From Deinococcus betulae (GTDB lineage Bacteria; Deinococcota; Deinococci; Deinococcales; Deinococcaceae), in the NCBI RefSeq assembly GCF_020166395.1, contig NZ_JAIQXU010000020.1, forward strand, positions 1 to 64,000: DNA of 64,000 bases, written 5' to 3'. The stretch's first letter is position 1. Each line of letters opens with the position of its first letter. The position numbers and the translations under genes are program-made. A model generated the notes under the pieces. That model did no database searches, was not told where the DNA came from, and saw only the letters and a list, made by a program, of their open reading frames with translations. Of the stretch, positions 9,338 through 16,926 are shown piece after piece.

Positions 9338-10039
9338 ATGCACGTTGATATCCAGATTGATGCCGGCCGCGACTACCAGCCCCACAGCGCCATCCTGGTC
9401 TACCGCGACCGGCAGTCCGGGCACACCATCGCCGAAGCCCACCCCGCCTACCGCCAGGGCACCGAGTTCCACGTGGCCGAAGCCCATCCCCTCACCAGCG
9501 GCGACGTCGTCGACCTGCTCAGCCAGCTCGGGGCCACCGCCCTGCAATTTGTGCCCGCGCACGCGGTGGCCGCCAGCGCCCTGGCGGTCGCCTGGTGGGT
9601 CCCCGCCCAACCCCGCGCCCTCTTCTTCCTCAGCCACACCGACGAAGCGGTCAACGCCCTCAGCGGTCAGGTCTTCCCCCAGCCGCCCCTGCTGTTCATC
9701 GCCCGCCAGGGCCACCTCTCGGTCTACGCCCTGGCTGAAGATGAACGGCCAGGCCCCGACACGCCGCTGATGGCCGCCCCTTACTTCAACATCTTCACGG
9801 GCCACGGGGTCTGCAAGGGCAGCACGCCTTACCCCGGGCATGTGGACGCCACCCGCACCGCCGAGTGGGAACAGGCCTTCTTCGGCTCGAACTTCACCCA
9901 CCACGCCTCCGGTACCCGGAAGATCACCCGCTTCGGGGGCTCGCACGCGGAACTGTGGCAGGCGGCCGCTCAGGCGGGCCGCTTTGACCCAGCCTGGCTG
10001 GTGGCCACCGGCACCACCCTCAAGGAGGCCCTCGGATGA
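9338..10039 (+). CDS. PRTRC system protein B
   Basis: A 233-residue protein matching the PRTRC B family: an N-terminal strand region AILVYRDRQSG, the central RALFFLSHTDEAVNALSGQV with PQPPLLF, and the diagnostic C-terminal stretch MAAPYFNIFTGHGVCKGSTP with EQAFFGSNFTHH and a final GTTLKEAL. The start has AGGAGG six bases upstream. It overlaps the ThiF gene by ATGA, the order and coupling found in other PRTRC cassettes. The biochemical role is not known; conservation with ThiF suggests they act together. Confidence 0.9.
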   Translation: MHVDIQIDAGRDYQPHSAILVYRDRQSGHTIAEAHPAYRQGTEFHVAEAHPLTSGDVVDLLSQLGATALQFVPAHAVAASALAVAWWVPAQPRALFFLSHTDEAVNALSGQVFPQPPLLFIARQGHLSVYALAEDERPGPDTPLMAAPYFNIFTGHGVCKGSTPYPGHVDATRTAEWEQAFFGSNFTHHASGTRKITRFGGSHAELWQAAAQAGRFDPAWLVATGTTLKEALG

Positions 10040-10818
10040 CCCGACGCTACCTGCCCAACCTCAAGACCCCCCTCCGCATCGCGGTCGTCGGCTGCGGCGG
10101 TACCGGCAGCCATGTCCTGTCGGGCCTCACCCACCTGCACCACGCCCTGCTGGCCCTGGGCGGCGCAGGCCTCGACGTGGTGGCCTACGACCCCGACACC
10201 GTGGAGAGTCACAACGTCGTGCGCCAGCGCTTCTACCCCAGCGACGTCGGCCGGGTCAAAAGCGAGGTCCTGATCACCCGCATCAACCGCGCGCACGGCC
10301 TCCAGTGGCGCTCGGTGCCCCGCACCTTCGCCGAGGGACCCAATCACCGCAAATGGGAGGTCGTCATCGGGTGCGTCGATTCGCGGGCCGGGCGCGCCGA
10401 GATCCGGCGCCTGGTCACGTCGGGTCCCTGTGACCACACCCGCTTCTGGCTCGACATCGGCAACGCCCGCTTTCCCGATGGCCGCTTCGGGGGCCAGGTG
10501 GTCCTGGGCGAGCCCTGCAACAACCGCAACTGGCGCTCCCGGCGCGCGGGGCGTCTGCCCATCGCCAGCGAACTGTACCCCGAGCTGGTCAATACCCGCC
10601 TGCCGGAGGACGACCAGCCCTCGTGCAGCGCCCTGGAGAGTCTGAAGCGCCAGGACCTCTTCCTGAACGCCCTGCTCGCCCAGCACGCCCTGAACATCCT
10701 GTGGCGGGTCCTGCTCGACCGCCGGCTCGATGTCACGGGGGTGTTCCTAGACGCCAGCAGCCACGTGGTCATGCCCGTGCGGGCGCCCACCGCTGAGGCA
10801 CTCGCTGAAGCAAGTTGA
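10036..10818 (+). CDS. PRTRC system ThiF family protein (E1-like adenylyltransferase fold)
   Basis: A 260-residue Rossmann-type protein. The nucleotide-binding loop IAVVGCGGTGSHV is at residues 15-27, followed by the acidic VVAYDPDTVESHNVVRQRF expected of E1/ThiF proteins, which adenylate the C-terminus of a small protein partner. The later segment VIGCVDSRAGR fits the family. The Cys pairs for a zinc site and the catalytic Cys of full E1 enzymes are not clear, so it may adenylate without forming a thioester. Small protein C, which ends in Gly (AVGTKG), could be imagined as a substrate, but that is my inference only. Confidence 0.9.
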   Translation: MTRRYLPNLKTPLRIAVVGCGGTGSHVLSGLTHLHHALLALGGAGLDVVAYDPDTVESHNVVRQRFYPSDVGRVKSEVLITRINRAHGLQWRSVPRTFAEGPNHRKWEVVIGCVDSRAGRAEIRRLVTSGPCDHTRFWLDIGNARFPDGRFGGQVVLGEPCNNRNWRSRRAGRLPIASELYPELVNTRLPEDDQPSCSALESLKRQDLFLNALLAQHALNILWRVLLDRRLDVTGVFLDASSHVVMPVRAPTAEALAEAS

Positions 10819-10833
10819 CCTCGGCCAATCACT

Positions 10834-10855
10834 GGAGAGGCCGCCTGGCCTCTCC
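10834..10855 (+). promoter_or_regulatory. Hairpin after the ThiF gene
   Basis: Perfect 9-bp stem GGAGAGGCC / GGCCTCTCC with loop GCCT, 16 bases after the ThiF stop and followed by CCTGCTCTGGCGGGAACC. Terminator-like but without a T-run. Confidence 0.5.
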
Positions 10856-10899
10856 CCTGCTCTGGCGGGAACCAGATTCCAGCCACCGTGAGGTCATCC

Positions 10900-11310
10900 A
10901 TGACTGTCCTGCCTTCTGCCTGGGTGCTCGGCACCCCCAGCGGCCCCCTGGCCGTCAGCCCGTCCAAGGCCCTCGCCGAGGAGGCGGCCCACCACCTGTC
11001 GAGCTGCGCGCACCTCGACTTCACCGTCACGCCCTTGCGCGGCGCGGCCACCGATGCTTGGGACCATCCACTGCCCTACCTGACCAGCACCACAGCCCTC
11101 ACGCCCATCTTGGCGGTGCAGGTGACCTTCGACTTAGAAGACCGGCAGCGCCACACCGAACTGGTCTGGCGGCTGCCCCTCCTGATCTGGGAGGACGCGC
11201 GGCTGTGGGGCACCACCCTGCGCGCCATGTCCCAGTGCCGCGTGCACGCCATGCAGCTGCTCGACACCCACCTGCCCTTGCTCCAGGCCAACCTCAAGCA
11301 CGGCCAGTAG
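10900..11310 (+). CDS. Hypothetical protein of the PRTRC operon
   Basis: A 136-residue protein. I use the ATG at 10900 with GAGG seven bases upstream. It has an N-terminal beta-rich half (SAWVLGTPSGPLAVSP) and a C-terminal helical half (DARLWGTTLRAMSQCRVHAM). No motif recognised. It lies after a hairpin and a TGGCGGGAACC motif that recurs upstream of other genes in this window, so it may have its own promoter. Confidence 0.6.
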   Translation: MTVLPSAWVLGTPSGPLAVSPSKALAEEAAHHLSSCAHLDFTVTPLRGAATDAWDHPLPYLTSTTALTPILAVQVTFDLEDRQRHTELVWRLPLLIWEDARLWGTTLRAMSQCRVHAMQLLDTHLPLLQANLKHGQ

Positions 11311-11318
11311 CAGAGGGC

Positions 11319-11335
11319 GCGGCCCGCGGGGCCGC
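11319..11335 (+). promoter_or_regulatory. GC hairpin before the first methyltransferase gene
   Basis: Perfect 7-bp stem GCGGCCC / GGGCCGC with loop GCG, followed by AGGGG, then GGCGGAGG and the ATG at 11359. Confidence 0.55.
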
Positions 11336-11358
11336 AGGGGAAGTGGCGGAGGTTTCAC

Positions 11359-12567
11359 ATGACTCAACACGCCCCCGAGAAAGCCGCCGCCCTGCTGCGC
11401 CGCCGCGCCGCTGGCCTAGAAACCCGCGCCGCCCGCAAGGAAGAACCCCGGTACGTGGGCCAGAACATGACCCGCCGGCGCGCCGCCGAAGCCGACAGTG
11501 TGGCCGCCGATGCCCGGAAACTCCGGCTCCTGCAAGGCGCGTATCTCGCCGTCGCCCAGGGGCTGGAACAAGGCACCCTGCCCGAGGGTCTGCACGGCGT
11601 CACCGCCCCGCCCCTCATCGAGCGCCTGATCAGCCGCCGCCCGGACCTGGCCGCCGACCTGCTGGAGGTCCTGGTGTCCAACGAGGAGCTGGCCGCGCTC
11701 CAGGCGCAGTGCCCAGGTGAAGAAGTCCTGCACGACATCGAGGCGCAGCCCACCCAGTACGGGTGGCGGCGCGCGGTACCGCTGTCCCTCATTCCAGAGC
11801 TGCTCGCCCTGGTGGATGGGCTGACCGACCCCTTCGCCGGGCTTCCGCCCCATCAACCGTGCCTGCTGCCAACCCTGGTGACCTGGCGTCAGGTCACCGA
11901 CGCGGGGCTGACCACGCCCGCGCATTTAGTGCTGGCCGCCGAATGCCTGCATGACCTGAGTCAAGGCCGCCTGAACCCAGTCACCGCCCAGCGGCAGCAC
12001 CTCGCGGCCCTGGAGCGGGGTTTGATCGGGGTGCGGCTGCCGGGCTTCTTCCCCACGCCACCTGCGCTGGCCACCCAGATGGTGCGATGGGCCGAGCTCC
12101 ACCCTGGCCTGACCCTTTTGGAGCCGCAGGCGGGCAAGGGCGACCTGGTCGACGCCGCACTGGCGGCCGAACCTACCCTGCAAGTCACCGTCTGTGAGCG
12201 GTCAGGCCAGCTGCGCGACATCTTGAGCGCCAAGGGCTATGCCCCGGTGGGTGACGATTCGATGGCGCTCCGGGGCCGCTGGGAGCGTATCCTGATGAAT
12301 CCCCCTTTTGAGCAGTTGGCGGATATTGACCACATCCGGCACGCCGCTTCCCTGCTGGCGCCGGACGGCCTCCTCGTGGCGGTGGTCAGCGAGAGTCCGT
12401 TCTTCCGGCGCGAGACGAAGGCCCAGGCCTTCCGAGACTGGCTGACGGCCTCCCAGGCGGACGTGATCCAGAACGACCCGGACGCCTTCCGGGTCTGCAC
12501 CACCGGCCACAGTGCAGGGGTTCAGACGCGCTTGATTCGCCTGCGCGCTACGCAGCTGCCTCTATGA
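11359..12567 (+). CDS. N6-adenine methyltransferase-like protein (NPPF motif)
   Basis: A 402-residue protein. The first 90 residues are a basic helical region (LRRRAAGLETRAARKEEPRY). The C-terminal 180 residues are a class I SAM-dependent methyltransferase: a motif I-like segment LTLLEPQAGKGDLVDAAL near residue 255 and the catalytic motif IV NPPF near residue 314, typical of N6-adenine DNA methyltransferases, followed by LLAPDGLLVAVVSESPFF. No partner endonuclease is seen, so it is probably an orphan methylase of the plasmid, perhaps for anti-restriction or regulation. It is translationally coupled to the next small gene (ATGA). Confidence 0.8.
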   Translation: MTQHAPEKAAALLRRRAAGLETRAARKEEPRYVGQNMTRRRAAEADSVAADARKLRLLQGAYLAVAQGLEQGTLPEGLHGVTAPPLIERLISRRPDLAADLLEVLVSNEELAALQAQCPGEEVLHDIEAQPTQYGWRRAVPLSLIPELLALVDGLTDPFAGLPPHQPCLLPTLVTWRQVTDAGLTTPAHLVLAAECLHDLSQGRLNPVTAQRQHLAALERGLIGVRLPGFFPTPPALATQMVRWAELHPGLTLLEPQAGKGDLVDAALAAEPTLQVTVCERSGQLRDILSAKGYAPVGDDSMALRGRWERILMNPPFEQLADIDHIRHAASLLAPDGLLVAVVSESPFFRRETKAQAFRDWLTASQADVIQNDPDAFRVCTTGHSAGVQTRLIRLRATQLPL

Positions 12568-12737
12568 AGGGCAGCCCAATCGGCCAACCGGAGGAAGGGC
12601 GCCCTGGTGACCTGGTGGAAGCAGAGGGGACAGATCAGCACGCAGTGGCCCCTGCTCTGCCTTCAGATCCAGAGTTGGAGCGGCAGGTCTTCCACCACCT
12701 GGCCCAGGCGCTGCGCGAGGTCGCCCCCGATCTCTGA
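12564..12737 (+). CDS. 57-residue acidic protein
   Basis: A short frame with ATG at 12564 inside the preceding stop (ATGA). The product has a Gly/Glu-rich first half and a helical C-terminus (ELERQVFHHLAQALREVA) and is clearly acidic. Unrecognised. The ATGA coupling and sensible codon use are the evidence for translation. Confidence 0.5.
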   Translation: MKGSPIGQPEEGRPGDLVEAEGTDQHAVAPALPSDPELERQVFHHLAQALREVAPDL

Positions 12738-12774
12738 GGACTCCAGAGGTCGCGCAGGCGCACAGAGGGCAGGC

Positions 12775-13074
12775 ATGACCTCAATCACGCCTCCCCTGAC
12801 CCGCCTGGACATCATCCACGGGGCCTTTCGCCTGCAGGCTGAGCCAGGCGCGGACGGCCTCGACACCATCACGGTGACCCACGTCGCCTCTGGCCTGACG
12901 GCCACCCCAGCCGAGGCCAAGCTGCGCCGCGTGGCGTTCCTCTGCGGCCCGGACGGCTGGCGGCGGGTCCCCCGCGCCACCACCCTCGACATTGAAGCCA
13001 CGCTGCTGGCCTTCAATGGCCGGCCCACCACAATGGCCGACCGCCTCCGGATGGACGCCATTTTGATGCCATAG
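12775..13074 (+). CDS. Hypothetical 99-residue protein
   Basis: Starts at the ATG at 12775 with AGAGGG upstream. Beta-rich N-terminal two thirds (TRLDIIHGAFRLQAEPG, LDTITVTHVASGLTA) and a C-terminal helix. A degenerate form of the recurrent intergenic hairpin (GGTCGCGCAGGCGCACAGAGGG) precedes it. No family or catalytic residue recognised. Its place between two methyltransferase genes suggests an accessory DNA-metabolism role, without direct support. Confidence 0.55.
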   Translation: MTSITPPLTRLDIIHGAFRLQAEPGADGLDTITVTHVASGLTATPAEAKLRRVAFLCGPDGWRRVPRATTLDIEATLLAFNGRPTTMADRLRMDAILMP

Positions 13075-13083
13075 GGCAAGGGT

Positions 13084-13100
13084 CGCGCGCTTCGCGCGCG
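13084..13100 (+). promoter_or_regulatory. GC hairpin, best example of the recurrent element
   Basis: 7-bp stem CGCGCGC / GCGCGCG with loop TTC, preceded by GGT and followed by GCAGGGGG and the ATG at 13113. It fills nearly all of the 38-base gap between two genes. Confidence 0.6.
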
Positions 13101-13112
13101 GCAGGGGGCACC

Positions 13113-13607
13113 ATGAGCGCACCGCAACGGTTCAACCCCGCCCTGTGGCAACGCCCGGTGCCGGACACGCCTACGCCCCCCCCAGCGGCCCCTGTGGCGG
13201 TCTCTGTCCCGCCGGCCCCCGCACCGCTAGACGCTCCACCTGCCCCCGCACCTGAGCCGCTGCCGCGCGCCGCCTGGGCGCCCCCTGTCACCCCCAAGCC
13301 AGCTGGTGGCCGTGAGTACCCGGTCAAGTTGGCCCTGCCGCCCGACATGACCCGGGCGCAGTGCGAAGCGGCCTATCTCCAGCTCAGTGATGAGATTCGG
13401 GCGCGCTTCCCTGGGGCCTACTCCGCCCAGGTGATGGCCCAGCCGGGTCGCCACGGGCGGCCGGGCAGTGACCATCTGCTGATTCGCAACCGGCACGGGT
13501 ACCCCCTGGTGCTAGAGCGGGGCGACGGTGCGCTGCCCTTCGATCTGCTGGACCGCCTGCTGCACCTCACGGGGCATGGCGACTGGGTGCTGGCTACCCA
13601 CGACTAA
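13113..13607 (+). CDS. Hypothetical protein with proline-rich N-terminus
   Basis: A 164-residue protein. Residues 15-65 are almost entirely Pro/Ala (a disordered leader like that of PRTRC E), and residues 70-164 form a compact region with YPVKLALPPDMTRAQCEAAY and DHLLIRNRHGYPLVLERGDG. No family recognised. The start has AGGGGG upstream at nine bases. The shared style of leader with the E protein suggests that both are tethered parts of one assembly, which is inference. Confidence 0.6.
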   Translation: MSAPQRFNPALWQRPVPDTPTPPPAAPVAVSVPPAPAPLDAPPAPAPEPLPRAAWAPPVTPKPAGGREYPVKLALPPDMTRAQCEAAYLQLSDEIRARFPGAYSAQVMAQPGRHGRPGSDHLLIRNRHGYPLVLERGDGALPFDLLDRLLHLTGHGDWVLATHD

Positions 13608-13652
13608 AACCCCCCCCAGTGCCGCCCTGGAAGGGATGGACTCTCTAAGGGT

Positions 13653-13668
13653 CGCGCCGGGCGGCGCG
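13653..13668 (+). promoter_or_regulatory. GC hairpin before the second methyltransferase gene
   Basis: 6-bp stem CGCGCC / GGCGCG with a four-base loop, preceded by GGGT, 25 bases before the ATG at 13693. Just upstream (13640-13646) CTCTCTAA resembles half of the parS palindromes. Confidence 0.45.
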
Positions 13669-13692
13669 GCGGATGAAGCGGAGGTTGCCCCC

Positions 13693-14394
13693 ATGACCCA
13701 GACCCCCCTCTGGCTGAAGAAGGTCCAAGCCCTGGAACACCATCACGGCGACGTGTTCCGCGATTTCGTTCGAATGGCCGCGTGCGTGTGCAGTTGCGGC
13801 GAGCGCGAAGACGAGTACCGCCGCACGGTGCAGCGCTATCCCCGTGCGGAACTGGAGACGCTCTGCGAGGCCTTTGGCGATGTGCTGGGCCACAAGCTGC
13901 GGAACCCCTTTGACGACATCTTCGGCGAGACGTACATGGCCCGCGTCAGCCCCACGACCCGGCAGCGCCTGGGCGAGGTCTACACCCCGAGCGCCGTGGC
14001 CATGCTCATGGCCCGGATGAGCGTGCACCCACCCGAGCCTGGCCGCACCTTGACGGTCGCAGAGCCCGCCTGCGGAAGCGGCATCCTGGTCCTCGGCTTT
14101 GCCGAAGCGCTGGAAGGGCTGGGCGTCAGTAGGCTGCACCTTCAAGTCCAGGCCACTGATCTGAACCCACTGGCCGCCGATATGGCGCTAATCAACCTGG
14201 GCCTCGCGGGCATTCCGGCCATCGTGAGGCACGGCAACACGCTGACGAACGAGGTGTTCCACGCCCACCAGACACCTGCCTGGCGTTTCGCCCGCCCCTA
14301 CAGTGGCGAGCCGCAGCTGGAGCAGCTGTCGGGTGGAGACCTGCTGACGATGCTCCGCGTCACCGTGCCCCCTCCGACACGCCTGGCAAGCTGA
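13693..14394 (+). CDS. N-6 DNA methylase-like protein of plasmid/ICE type
   Basis: A 233-residue protein. The region RLGEVYTPSAVAMLMARM (about residues 92-109) is the pre-domain typical of HsdM-like N6 methylases, followed by motif I EPACGSGILVLGFAEAL and ATDLNPLAADMALINLGLAG. The catalytic NPPY/NPPF motif that should follow HGNTLT is not present: the protein ends in LRVTVPPPTRLAS. Short homologues on mobile elements are known to share this form. It may bind SAM and DNA without methylating, or use an unorthodox motif. It is the last gene before the partition locus. Confidence 0.75.
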   Translation: MTQTPLWLKKVQALEHHHGDVFRDFVRMAACVCSCGEREDEYRRTVQRYPRAELETLCEAFGDVLGHKLRNPFDDIFGETYMARVSPTTRQRLGEVYTPSAVAMLMARMSVHPPEPGRTLTVAEPACGSGILVLGFAEALEGLGVSRLHLQVQATDLNPLAADMALINLGLAGIPAIVRHGNTLTNEVFHAHQTPAWRFARPYSGEPQLEQLSGGDLLTMLRVTVPPPTRLAS

Positions 14395-14415
14395 ACGCTG
14401 CTCCTGGCAAGGCGG

Positions 14416-14434
14416 TTAGAGATGAAGTCTCTAG
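14416..14434 (+). promoter_or_regulatory. Candidate parS site 1
   Basis: TTAGAGATGAAGTCTCTAG, an imperfect palindrome (one terminal mismatch) around TGAAG. Confidence 0.65.
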
Positions 14435-14516
14435 CCCTCTCAAAGCGCGGCGGGTGCCCAAAGCACCAGGACACGGTGAGTCGCCCACAGGAAAACGCGC
14501 GCATCCTTTTGAGGCC

Positions 14517-14535
14517 TTAGAGATGAAGTCTCTAA
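14517..14535 (+). promoter_or_regulatory. Candidate parS site 2
   Basis: TTAGAGATGAAGTCTCTAA, perfect 7-bp arms around TGAAG. Confidence 0.7.
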
Positions 14536-14635
14536 CTCAACAGGACGCACAAGGTTCACAGGGCATCGTGCAGAGAAAGGGGAGAACACTATCCACAAAG
14601 ACAGGGCTCAGCAGCGGTGATCGGAGACGAAGAGG

Positions 14636-14654
14636 TTAGAGATCAACTCTCTAA
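14636..14654 (+). promoter_or_regulatory. Candidate parS site 3
   Basis: TTAGAGATCAACTCTCTAA, perfect 7-bp arms around TCAAC; the palindrome extends by GG/CC on both sides. Confidence 0.7.
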
Positions 14655-14799
14655 CCGCTCTGGTCTGGACCATCTCCTCTCTAGGCCATGCGGAAGAGAT
14701 ACCAAATGCGCCGACGAGGAAGCGACACTCAGCTGGAAAGGGCAGCCTGTCCGCCCAACACACTCCTGAGCTTGTCCTCCAATCCAACCTGGGAGAAAG

Positions 14800-14829
14800 T
14801 TGACAATGTTTTAAACATTTCAGTACGCT
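14800..14829 (+). promoter_or_regulatory. parA promoter with palindromic operator, leaderless
   Basis: TTGACA at 14800-14805 and TACGCT at 14824-14829 are separated by 18 bases. The spacer is almost filled by the perfect 15-bp palindrome AATGTTTTAAACATT (14805-14819). The ATG at 14837 is only seven bases after the -10 hexamer, so the transcript should be leaderless, a common arrangement in Deinococcus. A repressor bound to the palindrome would block polymerase. Confidence 0.7.
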
Positions 14830-14836
14830 GCCGAAC

Positions 14837-15865
14837 ATGCCGCCCAAGCCCGCGCCGGGAACCACACAGGTCACCAGCGCCGAATTGCGGTCCCGCTTCC
14901 CCGAGCTCCTGGAGCAGCTGGGGCAAGGCACCCGCGTGGTCGTCACGCATTACCGCCGGCCCATCGGCGCACTCGTCAACCTGGATGATCTCCAGCGGCT
15001 GCGACGTGCCGATGTGACCGAGGCCCACACCGGGCAGGGGAGACCTATGCAGATCATTGGCACGCACAACCAGTCCGGCGGGGTGGGCAAGACCACTTGC
15101 GTCGCGGAACTGGGCTACGACCTCAGCACGCGCCTCAATCCACGCACCGGGCAGCGCAACCGGGTGCTGCTGGTCGACACCGATCCGCAGGCCTCCTTGA
15201 CCAAGCGCTTCGGGCTGCACGACGACCCCGCGTCTCCTGCCCACCTCATCACCAGCACCCTGTTCATGAGTGTCATGGACCCCCAACTGCCCCTGCCGGC
15301 GCCGCTCCCATCACCTACGGTGCCGGAGCTGCACCTGATCCCCTCCAACCAGCACTTGATTCGCCTGGACGCCCTGCTGTACAGCGACGACGCCCTGCTG
15401 CCCCATCTCGGCCAGGTGCTGCGCCGCTACGACACCTACGATTACATCCTGATCGACACCCCGCCCAGCCGGGGCATGATCACCCGCGCGGCCCTCATTG
15501 CCAGCGATCACGTCATCATCCCCGTGAACAGCAGTCTGAAGGCCATGGAGAATTTCGACAGCGTCTCGGAAATCATCGGTCAGTCCCAGCGGCACAACCC
15601 CGCGCTGCGGGTGGCCATGTTCCTGCTCACCCATTTCCAGAAGAACACGCTCCATGACCAGGACGTGCAGCGCATCCTGCACACGCAGTACGCCGGGATT
15701 GCCCCCACCAGCAGTCCACTCCCTCACCGCAAGGCCCTGTTCAATGACGCGGGCCTCGCCCGCCTGCCGGTGGCGCTGTACCGGCCCAAGGACCCGGTGA
15801 ATGCGGATCTGCGCCGCATCACGGACGAGTTGCTCGCCTACATCGGTGAGCCGGTGGTGGCATGA
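14837..15865 (+). CDS. parA: ParA partition ATPase with N-terminal Phd/YefM-like domain
   Basis: A 342-residue protein. Residues 10-58 (VTSAELRSRFPELLEQLGQG, then VVVTHYRRPIGALVNLDDL) have the pattern of a Phd/YefM antitoxin DNA-binding domain. The ParA ATPase begins near residue 72: deviant Walker A SGGVGKTT, Walker A' LLVDTDPQASLTKRFG, Walker B YDYILIDTPPS. The signature lysine of the KGGxxxKT motif is replaced by Ser, as in some other plasmid ParAs. Type Ia ParAs usually autoregulate through an N-terminal helix-turn-helix; here a Phd-like domain appears to have taken that place, and a palindrome sits in the promoter. It overlaps parB by ATGA. Confidence 0.9.
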   Translation: MPPKPAPGTTQVTSAELRSRFPELLEQLGQGTRVVVTHYRRPIGALVNLDDLQRLRRADVTEAHTGQGRPMQIIGTHNQSGGVGKTTCVAELGYDLSTRLNPRTGQRNRVLLVDTDPQASLTKRFGLHDDPASPAHLITSTLFMSVMDPQLPLPAPLPSPTVPELHLIPSNQHLIRLDALLYSDDALLPHLGQVLRRYDTYDYILIDTPPSRGMITRAALIASDHVIIPVNSSLKAMENFDSVSEIIGQSQRHNPALRVAMFLLTHFQKNTLHDQDVQRILHTQYAGIAPTSSPLPHRKALFNDAGLARLPVALYRPKDPVNADLRRITDELLAYIGEPVVA

Positions 15866-16827
15866 CCCGTGGACGGCCCAGCATGGCGGCGCGGACCCCA
15901 GCGCCCGCGACCGTCCTGGGCAACCTCGATCTCCAGCGGGCCCGTGTCATTCCCTGCGCACAGATCCAGGTCATGGACCGGCACAATCCCAGGGGCCGCT
16001 ACTCGAAGGACCAGGCCTTCACCGACGAGGGCCTGCAGGCGCTGGCCGCCTCAATCCGGGAGCGGGGCGTCTTGCAACCGGTGCTGCTGCGCCTGGCGGC
16101 CGACGGCCGTTACGAGCTGGTGGCGGGCGAGCGCCGCTTCCGCGCCGCCCAGCTGGCTGGTCTCAGTGGAGTTCCAGCCATCGTGGAACAGGTGGCCGAC
16201 GCGGACCTGCTGGAATACGCCTTGATTGAAAACCTCCAGCGGGAGGCCATGAATCCGGTCGATCAGACCTTCGGCATGCTGGAGTTGCTCAGCCAGCGCA
16301 CCGGGCATCCCCTGCGCGACCTGCCGCCGTACCTCAACCGTCTGCGCAACGGCACAGAGGCCGACGAGCACCGCGTGGAAGAGACCCTTCAGCAGGTGGG
16401 CGGCTGGACCCTGCTCACGTTCGCCACCCGCAACGTCAAGTTCCTGAGCCTGAACGACGCCGAGTTGGAGGCCGTCGCGGCCGGCCGACTGACCAGCACC
16501 GCCGCCTTTGAACTGTTGCCGCTGGGCGAGCATGAGGAGCGCGCCGCCTTGCTCGACACCACCATTCGGGAAGGCTGGACCGCAAAAGAGGTGCGTCATC
16601 AGGTCAAGCAACTCCTCCAGGCCACGGACGCCCCCTCCGAGGCCAAGATGCTGGTGGACCGCGTGAAAACCGCCTTGACCGAGCGGCGGGTCGGCGACCT
16701 GAGCGCCGAAACCCGGCACCAGCTGGCCCAACTGGTCGAGCAGATGGAAACGCTGTTGAGCACCCAACAGGAGGCGCGCGCACCGCGCCGGGGTCGACGC
16801 GGCAAGGGAGAAGCTCCGGCCTCTTGA
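15862..16827 (+). CDS. parB: ParB centromere-binding protein
   Basis: A 321-residue protein with the standard ParB/Noc order: an N-terminal CTP-binding domain with GERRFRAAQLAG (about residue 90) and the arginine-patch motif ENLQREAMNPVDQ (about residues 123-135), a central helix-turn-helix region that binds parS, and a C-terminal dimerisation segment rich in Gln/Arg (ETRHQLAQLVEQMETLLSTQ). It should load on the palindromes upstream of parA and spread as a clamp, working with ParA to segregate the replicon. Start ATG overlaps the parA stop. It is a conventional ParB and not the divergent ParB-related protein of classical PRTRC cassettes. Confidence 0.92.
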   Translation: MTRGRPSMAARTPAPATVLGNLDLQRARVIPCAQIQVMDRHNPRGRYSKDQAFTDEGLQALAASIRERGVLQPVLLRLAADGRYELVAGERRFRAAQLAGLSGVPAIVEQVADADLLEYALIENLQREAMNPVDQTFGMLELLSQRTGHPLRDLPPYLNRLRNGTEADEHRVEETLQQVGGWTLLTFATRNVKFLSLNDAELEAVAAGRLTSTAAFELLPLGEHEERAALLDTTIREGWTAKEVRHQVKQLLQATDAPSEAKMLVDRVKTALTERRVGDLSAETRHQLAQLVEQMETLLSTQQEARAPRRGRRGKGEAPAS

Positions 16828-16862
16828 TCTGGCTCATACCTGAGGGCAGATCAACAGGGGAG

Positions 16863-16890
16863 GGGAGAGGCCACGCGGTTTCTCCCTTTT
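16863..16890 (+). terminator. Rho-independent terminator of parAB
   Basis: 10-bp stem GGGAGAGGCC / GGTTTCTCCC (two G-U pairs) with loop ACGC, followed by TTTT, 35 bases after the parB stop. Confidence 0.8.
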
Positions 16891-16926
16891 CCTTGGCGGG
16901 AACCTGAATCCTGGCAGGCTGGCGGC

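Larger units (their letters stand above)
14395..14836 (+). promoter_or_regulatory. Partition-locus intergenic region (candidate centromere)
   Basis: A 442-base stretch with no convincing gene. It holds three 19-bp palindromes with arms TTAGAGA / TCTCTAA (14416, 14517, 14636) spaced 101 and 119 bases apart, and ends in the promoter and operator of the parA gene. Position directly before parAB makes it the probable plasmid centromere. Confidence 0.75.

Noticed and set aside
10815..11720. 301-codon plus-strand frame with TTG start
   Set aside because: Overlaps two better supported genes in another frame and its composition is typical of a shifted frame.
12745..12766. Another recurrent hairpin before the gene at 12775
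   Set aside because: The GGTCGC lead and an AGAGGG tail are present but the stem is only four bases, too weak to list.
13640..13646. Fourth parS site
   Set aside because: Only one arm (TCTCTAA) is present, without the opposite half.
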